Positions 1-8,650 of a stretch of DNA of 64,000 nucleotides are shown here, piece after piece. Under the pieces are notes generated by a model. It was not told where the DNA came from. It ran no database searches and saw only the letters and a program-made list of their open reading frames with translations. The translations under genes and the position numbers were made by a program. Within the stretch, counting starts at the first letter, position 1. The number at the start of each line of letters is the position of its first letter. The stretch comes from SVEL01 sp045123575 (GTDB taxonomy: Bacteria; Bacillota; Clostridia; Lachnospirales; Lachnospiraceae), in contig JBGVKG010000005.1 in NCBI GenBank assembly GCA_045123575.1, positions 1 through 64,000 on the forward strand, given 5' to 3'.

Positions 1-40
1 CGAGCCACGGATGGCGAGTAGGAGGCGGTTGCGCATACAT

Positions 41-85
41 AAAAAAGTTACAGGCAAAGACCTTAGATAATCTTTTGCCTGTAAC
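41..85 (-). terminator. Intrinsic terminator-like hairpin, leftward
   Basis: Arms GTTACAGGCAAAGA (47-60) and TCTTTTGCCTGTAAC (71-85) pair with one bulged base. Read leftward the stem is followed by six T residues, so the polarity is minus strand. No minus-strand gene lies between it and the metallophosphoesterase, so it may be an attenuator for a gene left of the window or part of a repeat. Confidence 0.6.
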
Positions 86-207
86 CTAGAATAAAACTAT
101 ATCCTTAATACCAAGCCCTTAGTAATACAAACTAGAATTTAATTTATATTGACTGAAAGCCTCCTAGAATGTACATTATTATATAAGAAATTTATTTGGA
201 GGTTAAT

Positions 208-1125
208 ATGCCAGAATATATAGGATATATTGTAGCCGTACTTGTAGCCGTAGCTTACGCTATTCTTGCGCGCGCTATATATGAAGTAAATACTTTTGAA
301 GTAAACAGAATAAATATCACTCATAAGCTTGTCAAAGAAAAGACACCAACATTTGTATACTTTTCTGACCTTCACGGTTCAAGCTATGGACTAAATAATT
401 ATAAAATCATAAGTAAAATAAATGAAATAAAACCAGACGCCATACTTATAGGTGGAGATATGATTATCGGCAAAACAAAAAGCTTTAGCTGTGAATCAAA
501 AGAAACAAAAACAGCCATAGATTTAATTAACCGATTATCTAAGGATTATCCTATATACTATACATTTGGCAACCACGAAACTCGCACAAAGAATAGTGAG
601 AAATCTAAAGTTGAATTTATGACCTACTTACACTCTATTAAGAATGATAATCTTCATTATTTAAATAATACACACCTGTATGTCACTATTCAAGGTACAC
701 GTTTCTGCCTGTATGGTATGGAGGCAGACAACTCTTACTATGCAAAGAAGAGGAAAAAGCCTATAACCACTGAATATGTAACTAAGTGTTTAGGCGAAAG
801 TCCTGAACATAACCACTCTATCCCTATTGTGTTATCACATCACCCTGAATCTTTTGATAGCATTGCAGCATGGGGAGCAGAGTATGTTTTATCAGGTCAC
901 AATCACGGTGGATTTATCCGTTTACCGGGTATAGGTGGACTCATTGGTTCTGATTATAAACTTTTTCCTAAATATTCTGCTGGAATATATAAGATTAAAG
1001 AAAATAAGGAGCACAGCTCTACTATGCTCCTTTCTCGTGGACTTGGAACTCACACTATAAAATTCAGACTTTTTAATAAACCTGAACTTATGGTGATTAA
1101 ATTTATACAAAAATCACAGCCATAG
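208..1125 (+). CDS. Membrane-anchored calcineurin-like metallophosphoesterase
   Basis: Predicted metal-dependent phosphoesterase of 305 aa. One N-terminal membrane segment (residues about 5-25) is followed by a metallophosphoesterase domain with the family metal ligands: SDLH (53-56), GGDM (82-85), GNHE (121-124), SHHP and SGHNHGG near the C terminus. This resembles the YkuE/YaeI type of membrane-associated phosphohydrolase, but the substrate cannot be told. The start is the ATG at 208; a TTG 12 bases upstream lies inside the GGAGG ribosome site and is rejected. It is transcribed towards the D,D-carboxypeptidase gene, and the two stop codons overlap by about 12 bases. Confidence 0.85.
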   Translation: MPEYIGYIVAVLVAVAYAILARAIYEVNTFEVNRINITHKLVKEKTPTFVYFSDLHGSSYGLNNYKIISKINEIKPDAILIGGDMIIGKTKSFSCESKETKTAIDLINRLSKDYPIYYTFGNHETRTKNSEKSKVEFMTYLHSIKNDNLHYLNNTHLYVTIQGTRFCLYGMEADNSYYAKKRKKPITTEYVTKCLGESPEHNHSIPIVLSHHPESFDSIAAWGAEYVLSGHNHGGFIRLPGIGGLIGSDYKLFPKYSAGIYKIKENKEHSSTMLLSRGLGTHTIKFRLFNKPELMVIKFIQKSQP

Positions 1126-2361
1126 TTTATGTAATACTCTTTGAAAATAGTATGAAAAACCCGCTTTAGGAACATCCTCTTTTGCAACAATATCGATGGT
1201 TCCAATATTAGTATCGCCTAACATATATGTTATTTTCCCAATAGTAGTTCCCTTCTTTATAGGAGCTACTATTTGTTTTTCATACGATACCACCTTCTTA
1301 ACACTAGATACATCTGTACCATCCACTGATAAATATGAAAAAGTATTCTTTTTACTACACGACACTTCATCCTTAACTCCACCCTTTACTGATACATTTT
1401 TCAAGTTATCAGTTTCATTATCTTTATACAATCTGCATATTCCATAGCCATAATTAAACAGACTTTCCGCTTCACTAAACCTTTTTTTATAATTATCTGA
1501 AGCCATAACAACAGCTATCAATTCGATATTATCTTTATTTGCAGTTGCCGATACACAATATTTCGCTTTGCTTGTAGAGCCAGTTTTCAATCCAGTTGCA
1601 TACTCATACTGTTTTAGTAACTTATTTGTACTAGATAAACCAAATTCACTAGTCCCTTTATTGGTAGTGTGAGTGATATTTTCCATCCATATAGTTGAAT
1701 ATTTATATATCTGTGGATATTTAGTAATTAGTTCCCTTGACATTATAGCCACATCTTTTGCAGATGTATAATGGTTATCTGAATCACTTAATCCACAACA
1801 ATCCTCAAAATTAGTATTTTTCATTCCTAACTCTTTCGCTTTTGCATTCATACGATTTACAAATTCTATCTCTGTCCCTGCAATATATTCAGCCATAGCT
1901 ACAGATGCGTCGTTACCGGATGCTATAACGATACATTTTATCATCGTCTCTACAGATTGCCTCTCTCCCTCCTCTAAAAATACTTGAGAGCCACCCATTG
2001 ACTTTGCATAAGCTGATGTTGTCACCTGGTCTTCTAGTTTTATCTGCCCTTTATCTAATGCCTCAAATATAAGCAATAACGTCATTATCTTTGTTATACT
2101 GGCTGGACTAAGCCTTGTATCCATATCTTTACTGTAAATAATTGTTCCTGTCGTTGCTTCCATCAAAACACATGCTTTGCAAGATAAGCCCAAATCTGCA
2201 GCCGTCGTAATAACATTTTCAGGCTCTATACTAACTTCAGCTACATCATCTGATCTATATGATGAACCGCTTGCGATTGACACATTACCTGCAAGCATAG
2301 CCAAAATACATATGTATGCAACACATTTAAGAAAAAAAGAAGAGAGCCATTTTATTTTCAT
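1114..2361 (-). CDS. dacF: D-alanyl-D-alanine carboxypeptidase (PBP5/DacF type)
   Basis: Secreted serine peptidase that trims the terminal D-Ala from peptidoglycan pentapeptides. The 415 aa product has an N-terminal signal sequence, then the three penicillin-binding motifs: SITK (88-91, Ser nucleophile), SGN (148-150) and KTG (259-261). A C-terminal beta domain ends in an aromatic/basic stretch (FSYYFQRVLHKLWL), as in PBP5-type amphipathic membrane anchors. The start is at 2361, where GAGGTG precedes the ATG; a longer in-frame start at 2406 has no ribosome site. It follows the LTA-synthase-like gene and overlaps the convergent phosphoesterase stop. The symbol is by family only. Confidence 0.9.
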   Translation of the reverse strand: MKIKWLSSFFLKCVAYICILAMLAGNVSIASGSSYRSDDVAEVSIEPENVITTAADLGLSCKACVLMEATTGTIIYSKDMDTRLSPASITKIMTLLLIFEALDKGQIKLEDQVTTSAYAKSMGGSQVFLEEGERQSVETMIKCIVIASGNDASVAMAEYIAGTEIEFVNRMNAKAKELGMKNTNFEDCCGLSDSDNHYTSAKDVAIMSRELITKYPQIYKYSTIWMENITHTTNKGTSEFGLSSTNKLLKQYEYATGLKTGSTSKAKYCVSATANKDNIELIAVVMASDNYKKRFSEAESLFNYGYGICRLYKDNETDNLKNVSVKGGVKDEVSCSKKNTFSYLSVDGTDVSSVKKVVSYEKQIVAPIKKGTTIGKITYMLGDTNIGTIDIVAKEDVPKAGFSYYFQRVLHKLWL

Positions 2362-2424
2362 AAACACCTCAATAGGCTGGTTTATAAAATATATGACCCA
2401 CTTCAATATAATATTACTTATATA

Positions 2425-4590
2425 TTACTGTTCTAATGAACTTGTCAAATCATCACTGATACTAAAATAAGTAAACTCATGTGATGTGCTTAAGACATTT
2501 CCTCCATTCTTTTGCTTTACCACTAAAATGTCAAGATTCTCCAACTCTTCAACATATACTATAAGCTTTTCTGGTGTTACATACACTGTCTTACACTGCT
2601 TATCGTTTGCGTATATTTCACTATAACTTGTAAAATTCTTTCCAGTTACAATATACCATTTTGGAACAATATCATCAGCATTTACAGATGTATTATTATC
2701 TGTATCGTCATTATTAGTAGTTCCTTGCTCTATTTTATTAGCTTCATCACTACTAAACATCGATTTGATTTGTTCTATATCTACACCATCGAAATCTCTA
2801 ACCAACGCTTTATCGATTTTCTTAATGTAAATCTCATCTACACCCAACGACATATCTGTTGAAACATAAGGATTTATTCCTTCATATGCAAACATATTTC
2901 CATACAAAATATCATATGCTAATATATTCATCTTCTCAAGGTAATCCTCATCTCCTGAGTAAGTCTGATGGAACTTATTAATACATCCTGAATCAATATT
3001 CAAATGTTCTAACACTCTTGAACTTAACTGAAATGCCTCTATATCCTTATCCTTCATATCCAAGTCCATGTTATTCCAAACAACGTACTCTGTCTGATAA
3101 AGATTCATTCCTTTTAATTCTGACTCACTAATATTTAAGCTTGGAAGATGATCTCCATACATAACAAGAATTACATCTTCGTTCAGTTCGCCAAGAGTAT
3201 CAACCAATTCTTTGATAAATAAATCCATCTCATACAACTGATTAATATAATATTCCATCATATATGCTCTTCCTTGGTCTTCAATACCATTTAGCAGCTT
3301 AATCTTTGGATTATCAAGTACTTTTTCTGTCGGATAATTTCCGTGTGCCTGAACAGATATTGCATATATATAATCAGTCTCATCTGTGCTTTCAATAACC
3401 TTGATTATCTCTTCTGTCAGCACTTTATCCTTAGCCCAGCCATTATATGTAAATTCCTCTGGATGCATATATTCTATAGATGTAAATGTATCAAAGCCTA
3501 AACGTTTAAATACTGCATCTCTAGAATAAAATGTTGCCGTATTATTATGAACAGCATGTGTTGCATATCCATGTTCCTTAAGTACATAAGCTGTAGACTC
3601 ACATGTAGTAGTTCCTAATATAGTTTTATATGGAAACTCACCTGGTCCAAAATCATCCAGGTTCATGCCTGTCATTATCTCAAATTCAGTATTTGCTGTT
3701 CCGTATCCAACATTATTAACAGTCAACAAACCTGATGGATACTGTTCCTTAAGCTTATTAAAATTAGGCGTAACTTCAGACGATGTTTCCAAAGTCTCCA
3801 TCTTACTTACATCAAAAAACGATTCAAGCTGAAGGAATATTATATTAGGATTCATAACATTATCTTTATCGACAGTTGTTGTCTTATTCATTTTATTGAT
3901 AATGCTCTTAACCATTTCCCTAGAATACTCATCTGGCTGTGCCACACCTGTATTTACCAAACTCATAGTAAAACAGTATGGAAATCCGTATTCCTGATAC
4001 GCAATAGTCATATTAGGAAATTTCTTTGAAATAGTACCTGTTGCAAGTCCTAATTCTATGCTACCAAATGCTATAAAATACATCAGTACTACGATAAATA
4101 TATTTCTAATATAACTTATCTTATCTGCGTACTTAGGTAACTTTATCCACAAAACTGAAATGATAACAACTACCAATATTGCAGCCAATAAAATCAATAT
4201 AAGGGATAATGGTCCTAAATACTTCTCTATAATATTATCTATAGAATCAAGCAATAAAAAATCTGTAGCTGAAAATGGTGTTACTCTCTGTGACATAATT
4301 ACAAAATTTACAACACCTAAACCTATCCAAACTGTCGAAACAACTGCTATTACCGCCATACGCTTTCTAAACAATAAGCTTATAGACATAGTAAACATTA
4401 TTATCGAAAGATTGATAAAAAATGAAAATGGCGATTCAAATACACCAAACAATCCTCCAACAAAGGAGTGCTTGTTAAACATATCAACTATAATAGCTGA
4501 CAGTACTGATGCCACCACAAACAGCATAACTGTTATTCTTTTATTCTTATCCATCCAAATATCTTGGAAATACTTTTTAATCTTATCCAT
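2425..4590 (-). CDS. LTA synthase-family phosphoglycerol transferase / sulfatase
   Basis: Membrane enzyme of the LtaS/alkaline-phosphatase superfamily, 721 aa. About five membrane helices occupy residues 18-195, followed by an extracellular sulfatase-fold domain from about 245. Visible catalytic features are the metal-binding Glu256 in LQLESFFD, Thr298 in GYGTANTEF, which aligns with the LtaS catalytic Thr, and a YGDHLP metal motif near 490. Family members transfer glycerol phosphate from phosphatidylglycerol to teichoic-acid chains or glycolipids. A Ser/Thr/Asn/Asp-rich stretch and a small C-terminal domain follow residue 650. AGAGG precedes the ATG. It sits between the histidine phosphatase and dacF genes in a leftward run of envelope genes. 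Confidence 0.85.
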   Translation of the reverse strand: MDKIKKYFQDIWMDKNKRITVMLFVVASVLSAIIVDMFNKHSFVGGLFGVFESPFSFFINLSIIMFTMSISLLFRKRMAVIAVVSTVWIGLGVVNFVIMSQRVTPFSATDFLLLDSIDNIIEKYLGPLSLILILLAAILVVVIISVLWIKLPKYADKISYIRNIFIVVLMYFIAFGSIELGLATGTISKKFPNMTIAYQEYGFPYCFTMSLVNTGVAQPDEYSREMVKSIINKMNKTTTVDKDNVMNPNIIFLQLESFFDVSKMETLETSSEVTPNFNKLKEQYPSGLLTVNNVGYGTANTEFEIMTGMNLDDFGPGEFPYKTILGTTTCESTAYVLKEHGYATHAVHNNTATFYSRDAVFKRLGFDTFTSIEYMHPEEFTYNGWAKDKVLTEEIIKVIESTDETDYIYAISVQAHGNYPTEKVLDNPKIKLLNGIEDQGRAYMMEYYINQLYEMDLFIKELVDTLGELNEDVILVMYGDHLPSLNISESELKGMNLYQTEYVVWNNMDLDMKDKDIEAFQLSSRVLEHLNIDSGCINKFHQTYSGDEDYLEKMNILAYDILYGNMFAYEGINPYVSTDMSLGVDEIYIKKIDKALVRDFDGVDIEQIKSMFSSDEANKIEQGTTNNDDTDNNTSVNADDIVPKWYIVTGKNFTSYSEIYANDKQCKTVYVTPEKLIVYVEELENLDILVVKQKNGGNVLSTSHEFTYFSISDDLTSSLEQ

Positions 4591-4601
4591 CTTTGCGCCT
4601 C

Positions 4602-5213
4602 TTAATAAAATATTTTCTCTTCTTCTATGACATCAAACTTACCATTCTCATAATTTACAATTATAACATTGCAATTTTTTTGTAAGCCTCCAGACCAAAA
4701 TTTATCTATGCCATGATTCTTTACAAAACACATTATACTTTTATTCATAGCTCCATGACCTACAATCATAATTCGAGAAAGTGTATCTGCCTGTGGTAAT
4801 ACCACTTCTTCCATAAACTCTTTAGTACGCTTGCATAATCCTTCAAGCTCTTCGCCATCCTCATCTGGTACATACTGCTCTGGTGCATCAAAGAAATGTT
4901 TGAAATGGCTATCAGGATCTTTCTTCATATCCTCCATACGCTGACCTTCCAGCTTGCCGAAGCATACTTCCCTTAATCTTTCATCACAGATTATATCTAT
5001 ATTTCTTTCACCTCTTATAAGACAAGCTGTCTCGTGTGCTCGTTTTAAAGGGCTAGAATATATTTTGTCTATAATTGTATCTTTAAGTGCTTCTCCTGTC
5101 TTTCTTGCAACTTCTCTTCCACTTTCATTAAGTTCAATATCAGTTGCTCCTTGAAGTCTTCCTTCCTTATTCCACAGTGTTTCTCCATGTCGCACTATAT
5201 AAATCTGCATCAT
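4602..5213 (-). CDS. Histidine phosphatase family protein (phosphoglycerate mutase-like)
   Basis: 203 aa protein of the branch-1 histidine phosphatase superfamily. The catalytic RHG is at residues 8-10 (IVRHGETLWN), and the second histidine is in VGHGAMNK. Family members include cofactor-dependent phosphoglycerate mutase and CobC/GpmB-type broad phosphatases; this length and the short motif spacing fit the latter. Two tandem ATG codons (5213 and 5210) follow GGGAGA; the second has better spacing. It lies 69 bases downstream of the pyrimidine phosphorylase gene, so a role on sugar phosphates is possible but not shown. Confidence 0.85.
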   Translation of the reverse strand: MMQIYIVRHGETLWNKEGRLQGATDIELNESGREVARKTGEALKDTIIDKIYSSPLKRAHETACLIRGERNIDIICDERLREVCFGKLEGQRMEDMKKDPDSHFKHFFDAPEQYVPDEDGEELEGLCKRTKEFMEEVVLPQADTLSRIMIVGHGAMNKSIMCFVKNHGIDKFWSGGLQKNCNVIIVNYENGKFDVIEEEKIFY

Positions 5214-5282
5214 TTATCTCCCAATTATCATCTATCTATAGTATAACGTACATATTTTACACTTAAATCCAAAAAATATCAA

Positions 5283-6593
5283 CTAAACTATAACTTTTTT
5301 AATCATTTTAGATAATGGCACTGATATATTAGCATCTTCTATAACGTAAGCACTTTGTAGCAAAGACAACGCACTATTAATTTTATCATTGTCGTTTCCA
5401 TAAATAGTTGCTATCGTTTCTCCATTTTTTACAGATTCACCTATCTTTTTATTAAGATATATACCGACACCTAAATCTATAACACTTTCCTTTGTCTCTC
5501 TTCCTCCGCCTAGAGACATACAAGCCTTTCCAACCTGTTTCGCATCTATAGATGACACTATACCATCTCTTTCTGATTTTAATTCCATCTGGATTTTTCC
5601 TACAGGCAGGCGCTTAGGCTCATATATTATATTTTCATCGCCACCTTGAGCCTTTACAAATTCAGCCAGCTTATTAAGTGCTGTTCCATTTGCTATAACT
5701 TCATCTATCATAGTTATTGCATTATCATAATTATCTGTCTTTTGTGCCGCTATAAGCATATATGCTACAAGATGTTTACATACATCCATAAGCTTAGAAT
5801 CACCTTTTCCTTGAAGGCATAAAATAGCCTCATATACCTCAACAGAATTGCCAACCCATCTGCCTAAAGGTTCATTCATATCTGTAACTAAGGCCGTCAT
5901 TCTCTTTCCAGCTCTTCTACCTATATCAACCATAGCTTCTGCCAATGCATAAGCAGACTCTTCATCCTGCATAAATGCTCCATTTCCACATTTTACATCT
6001 AACACTATTGCATCTGCACCAGATGCGAGTTTTTTGCTCATTATACTTGATGCTATAAGAGATATATTATCAACTGTAGCAGTAACATCACGGAGAGCAT
6101 ATATCTTTTTATCTGCAGGTGCGAGACATGCCGTCTGTCCAGCTACAGCTATACCAACAGTGTTTACCTGCTTCATAAACTGTTCAAGTTCTATAGCAGT
6201 CTTGAACCCATCAATACTCTCAAGCTTATCTATTGTACCACCTGTATGTCCTAATCCTCGTCCAGACATCTTTGCCACAGGTACACCTAACGCCGCAACT
6301 ATAGGACCAACAATTAATGTAGTCTTATCACCTACACCACCTGTACTGTGTTTATCTACTTTTATCCCTTCTATATCCGATAAGTCAAGAGTATCACCAC
6401 TTTCCATCATAGCCATAGTCAACTCATAAGTCTCCTCACTATCCATCCCCACAAGACATACCGACATTAGGAATGCCGACATCTGATAATCCGGAATAGT
6501 CCCATCTGTATATCCTTCTACTACAAATCGTATCTCATCTCGAGATAAAACATTTCCTCTTTTTTTCTTTTCTATAATGTCATACATTCTCAT
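5283..6593 (-). CDS. pdp: Pyrimidine-nucleoside phosphorylase
   Basis: Phosphorolysis of uridine/thymidine/deoxyuridine to base and (deoxy)ribose-1-phosphate in the cytoplasm. The 436 aa length is typical of the family. Conserved motifs include VDKHSTGGVGD (phosphate binding) and KMSGRGLGHTGGTIDKLE, the thymidine-phosphorylase signature region. The glycosyltransferase alpha/beta layout is intact, with the C-terminal PYNP domain at about 345-436. The gene lies 19 bases downstream of deoB, so pentose-1-phosphate made here would pass to phosphopentomutase. Thymidine phosphorylase (deoA) is the alternative name; Firmicute proteins of this length usually have broad pyrimidine specificity. Confidence 0.93.
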   Translation of the reverse strand: MRMYDIIEKKKRGNVLSRDEIRFVVEGYTDGTIPDYQMSAFLMSVCLVGMDSEETYELTMAMMESGDTLDLSDIEGIKVDKHSTGGVGDKTTLIVGPIVAALGVPVAKMSGRGLGHTGGTIDKLESIDGFKTAIELEQFMKQVNTVGIAVAGQTACLAPADKKIYALRDVTATVDNISLIASSIMSKKLASGADAIVLDVKCGNGAFMQDEESAYALAEAMVDIGRRAGKRMTALVTDMNEPLGRWVGNSVEVYEAILCLQGKGDSKLMDVCKHLVAYMLIAAQKTDNYDNAITMIDEVIANGTALNKLAEFVKAQGGDENIIYEPKRLPVGKIQMELKSERDGIVSSIDAKQVGKACMSLGGGRETKESVIDLGVGIYLNKKIGESVKNGETIATIYGNDNDKINSALSLLQSAYVIEDANISVPLSKMIKKVIV

Positions 6594-6612
6594 AGTAACA
6601 CACCACCATTTC

Positions 6613-7818
6613 CTAATTGCATACCTTATTTAAAAAAGATTTTCCAATTTCTAGCATTTCACATCCTAAAGCTTCTGCTATAGTCTGACCTATATCTGCA
6701 AATGTGTCCATTATGCCAAGATTTACTCCACCTTTTATCTTAGAACCATATACAAGTACAGGTATATGTTCCCTTGTATGGTCAGTTCCAGGTGTAGTTG
6801 GGTCACATCCATGGTCAGCGTTTATGATAAGCATATCTTCTTCCTTCAATGCCTCCATAACTTCCTTTAATCTTACATCAAACTCTTCTAAGCCTTTCTT
6901 ATAACCTGCAGGGTCATTTCTATGTCCCCACGTAGAATCAAACTCGACTAAATTTGTAAATATAAGACCATTATCTACCTTATCCATGTACTCCAAAGTC
7001 TTATCCATTCCATCCATATTGCTTGATGTATGAACTGCTTCTGATATGCCAACTCCTGCAAATATATCCTCTATCTTGCCCACTGCATATACCTTCTTGC
7101 CTGACTCAATAATATTAGTAAGTAGGTTTGGTACTGGTGGCTTAAGCGAAAAATCTCGTCTATTAGCTGTTCTTGCATATCCTATATGTTTACCGTCATC
7201 ATCTTTCTTGTCTATAAATGGTCTAGCTATAACACGCGCCACCCCATGTTCGCCTGCTAATATGTTTCTAGCTACTTCGCATAATCTATACAGCTCTTCT
7301 GGTGAATATATCTCCTCATGACAGGCAATCTGAAATACACTATCTGCCGAAGTATACACTATAGGCTTCTTTGTACTCTTATGTTCTTCTCCAAGTTCAT
7401 CCAAAATAGCTGTTCCTGATGCGGTCTTGTTACCTAATATCCCCGGCACACCAGTCTCTTTTACAAATCTATCTATTATCTCCTTTGGGAAACCATTTGG
7501 ATATGTCGGAAATGGATTCTTTGACCATATACCAGCCATTTCCCAATGCCCAGTTGTTGTGTCTTTTCCACAAGATATTTCCATAGATTTTCCATATGTG
7601 CCTAAAGGTTTCTCTGTCCTATCGAGCTTTTTCACGCCATCTATATTGCCTATTCCTATTCTAGTCATATTTGGTATATCTATATGTCCTTCTTTTGTAG
7701 CAATATTTTCCAACGTGTTTGTCCCTACATCTCCAAACTGTGCCGCATCTGGCAATTCTCCTATACCAACACTATCTAATATAATCCATATAACTCTGTT
7801 TATCTTACAATTTTCCAT
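6613..7818 (-). CDS. deoB: Phosphopentomutase
   Basis: Interconverts (deoxy)ribose-1-phosphate and 5-phosphate in nucleoside salvage. The 401 aa alkaline-phosphatase-superfamily protein has the N-terminal metal motif ILDSVGIGELPDA, the DTTTGHWEM segment with the phosphorylated Thr, and the C-terminal NADHGCDPTTPGTDHTREH metal ligands. AAAGGAA precedes the ATG. It is the first gene of a leftward nucleoside catabolism pair with pdp; about 140 bases upstream separate it from a divergent membrane-protein gene. Confidence 0.95.
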   Translation of the reverse strand: MENCKINRVIWIILDSVGIGELPDAAQFGDVGTNTLENIATKEGHIDIPNMTRIGIGNIDGVKKLDRTEKPLGTYGKSMEISCGKDTTTGHWEMAGIWSKNPFPTYPNGFPKEIIDRFVKETGVPGILGNKTASGTAILDELGEEHKSTKKPIVYTSADSVFQIACHEEIYSPEELYRLCEVARNILAGEHGVARVIARPFIDKKDDDGKHIGYARTANRRDFSLKPPVPNLLTNIIESGKKVYAVGKIEDIFAGVGISEAVHTSSNMDGMDKTLEYMDKVDNGLIFTNLVEFDSTWGHRNDPAGYKKGLEEFDVRLKEVMEALKEEDMLIINADHGCDPTTPGTDHTREHIPVLVYGSKIKGGVNLGIMDTFADIGQTIAEALGCEMLEIGKSFLNKVCN

Positions 7819-7892
7819 ATTCTTAATTCCTTTCTACTCTTATATGATTATTTTATTCTAATAACCAATATTCTTATTCAATTAAACTTATC

Positions 7893-7922
7893 TTCACAAC
7901 ACCGATACATATATGTTATAAT
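7893..7922 (+). promoter_or_regulatory. Candidate sigma-A promoter for the 7963 gene
   Basis: TTCACA (7893-7898), an 18-base spacer and TATAAT (7917-7922), about 40 bases before the ATG. The -10 is perfect and the -35 weak. Confidence 0.4.
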
Positions 7923-7962
7923 ATTATATCATAATTTACAGATAGAATAAAGGAGCAAAACA

Positions 7963-8598
7963 ATGAGTAACACAAAAAGCGGTCGTTTCGTAAAGGCAAG
8001 GGACAAATATGCTGATATGCGTTCATCAGCATCTTCTCTTTTAATAGTTGGTATTTTAGGGGCTACCTATATGGTTATTGATTACCTTAAGTTATTGCCA
8101 TTTACTATCAACCCTAACAATAACTGGATGTTGACAATCACTATGTCTGCACTTTTTATTGTGTTTATAGTATCTGGTATATATACATATTTATCATGCG
8201 CAAAAGTTAAAGCCACCATTAGTACAGAAGAGGCTTTAACCGCAGATATTAAAGAATGGATGACTAGTAAGCTAACTGCCCAAATGGTAGATAGTAAATG
8301 TGAGGAGCGACGCAAAGCCACATATGACTCTGCTATTTCAGAATGTTTGGAAGAAACAGATGAAGACGACCTTACTATAGTCGATGAAGATGTTGATTCT
8401 TTATACGAAACTACCAATATCGATGGCGTGGAATATGACGTAGTTTCATATGAGTCCTTCTACGATATCCCTAATGAAATGAAAGCTTTAGAACGTGAAG
8501 AAGCTATAATTGAACTTGCATCTGAAGTATTTACTGATGCATCTGCTGCTCACATTTCATATGTACTAGAAGATGTTTACGACACTATTTTTAAATAA
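7963..8598 (+). CDS. Hypothetical membrane protein, two TM segments
   Basis: 211 aa protein of unknown function. Two hydrophobic segments (about 27-47 and 55-78) are followed by a long acidic cytoplasmic-type domain (about 85-211) rich in Glu and Asp, with no motif I recognise. AAAGGAG precedes the ATG at 7963. It stands alone between divergent deoB and a convergent terminator, so it is a single-gene transcription unit. The N-terminal basic stretch suggests that both ends are inside. Confidence 0.75.
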   Translation: MSNTKSGRFVKARDKYADMRSSASSLLIVGILGATYMVIDYLKLLPFTINPNNNWMLTITMSALFIVFIVSGIYTYLSCAKVKATISTEEALTADIKEWMTSKLTAQMVDSKCEERRKATYDSAISECLEETDEDDLTIVDEDVDSLYETTNIDGVEYDVVSYESFYDIPNEMKALEREEAIIELASEVFTDASAAHISYVLEDVYDTIFK

Positions 8599-8607
8599 TT
8601 TTATAAA

Positions 8608-8648
8608 GAAAAAAAACAGCGATTGTTTTTTACAATCGCTGTTTTTTT
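8608..8648. terminator. Bidirectional intrinsic terminator
   Basis: Perfect stem AACAGCGATTGT / ACAATCGCTGTT around a T-rich loop, with an A run before and a T run after, between the convergent genes at 7963-8598 and 8651-10330. Confidence 0.9.
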
Positions 8649-8650
8649 CT

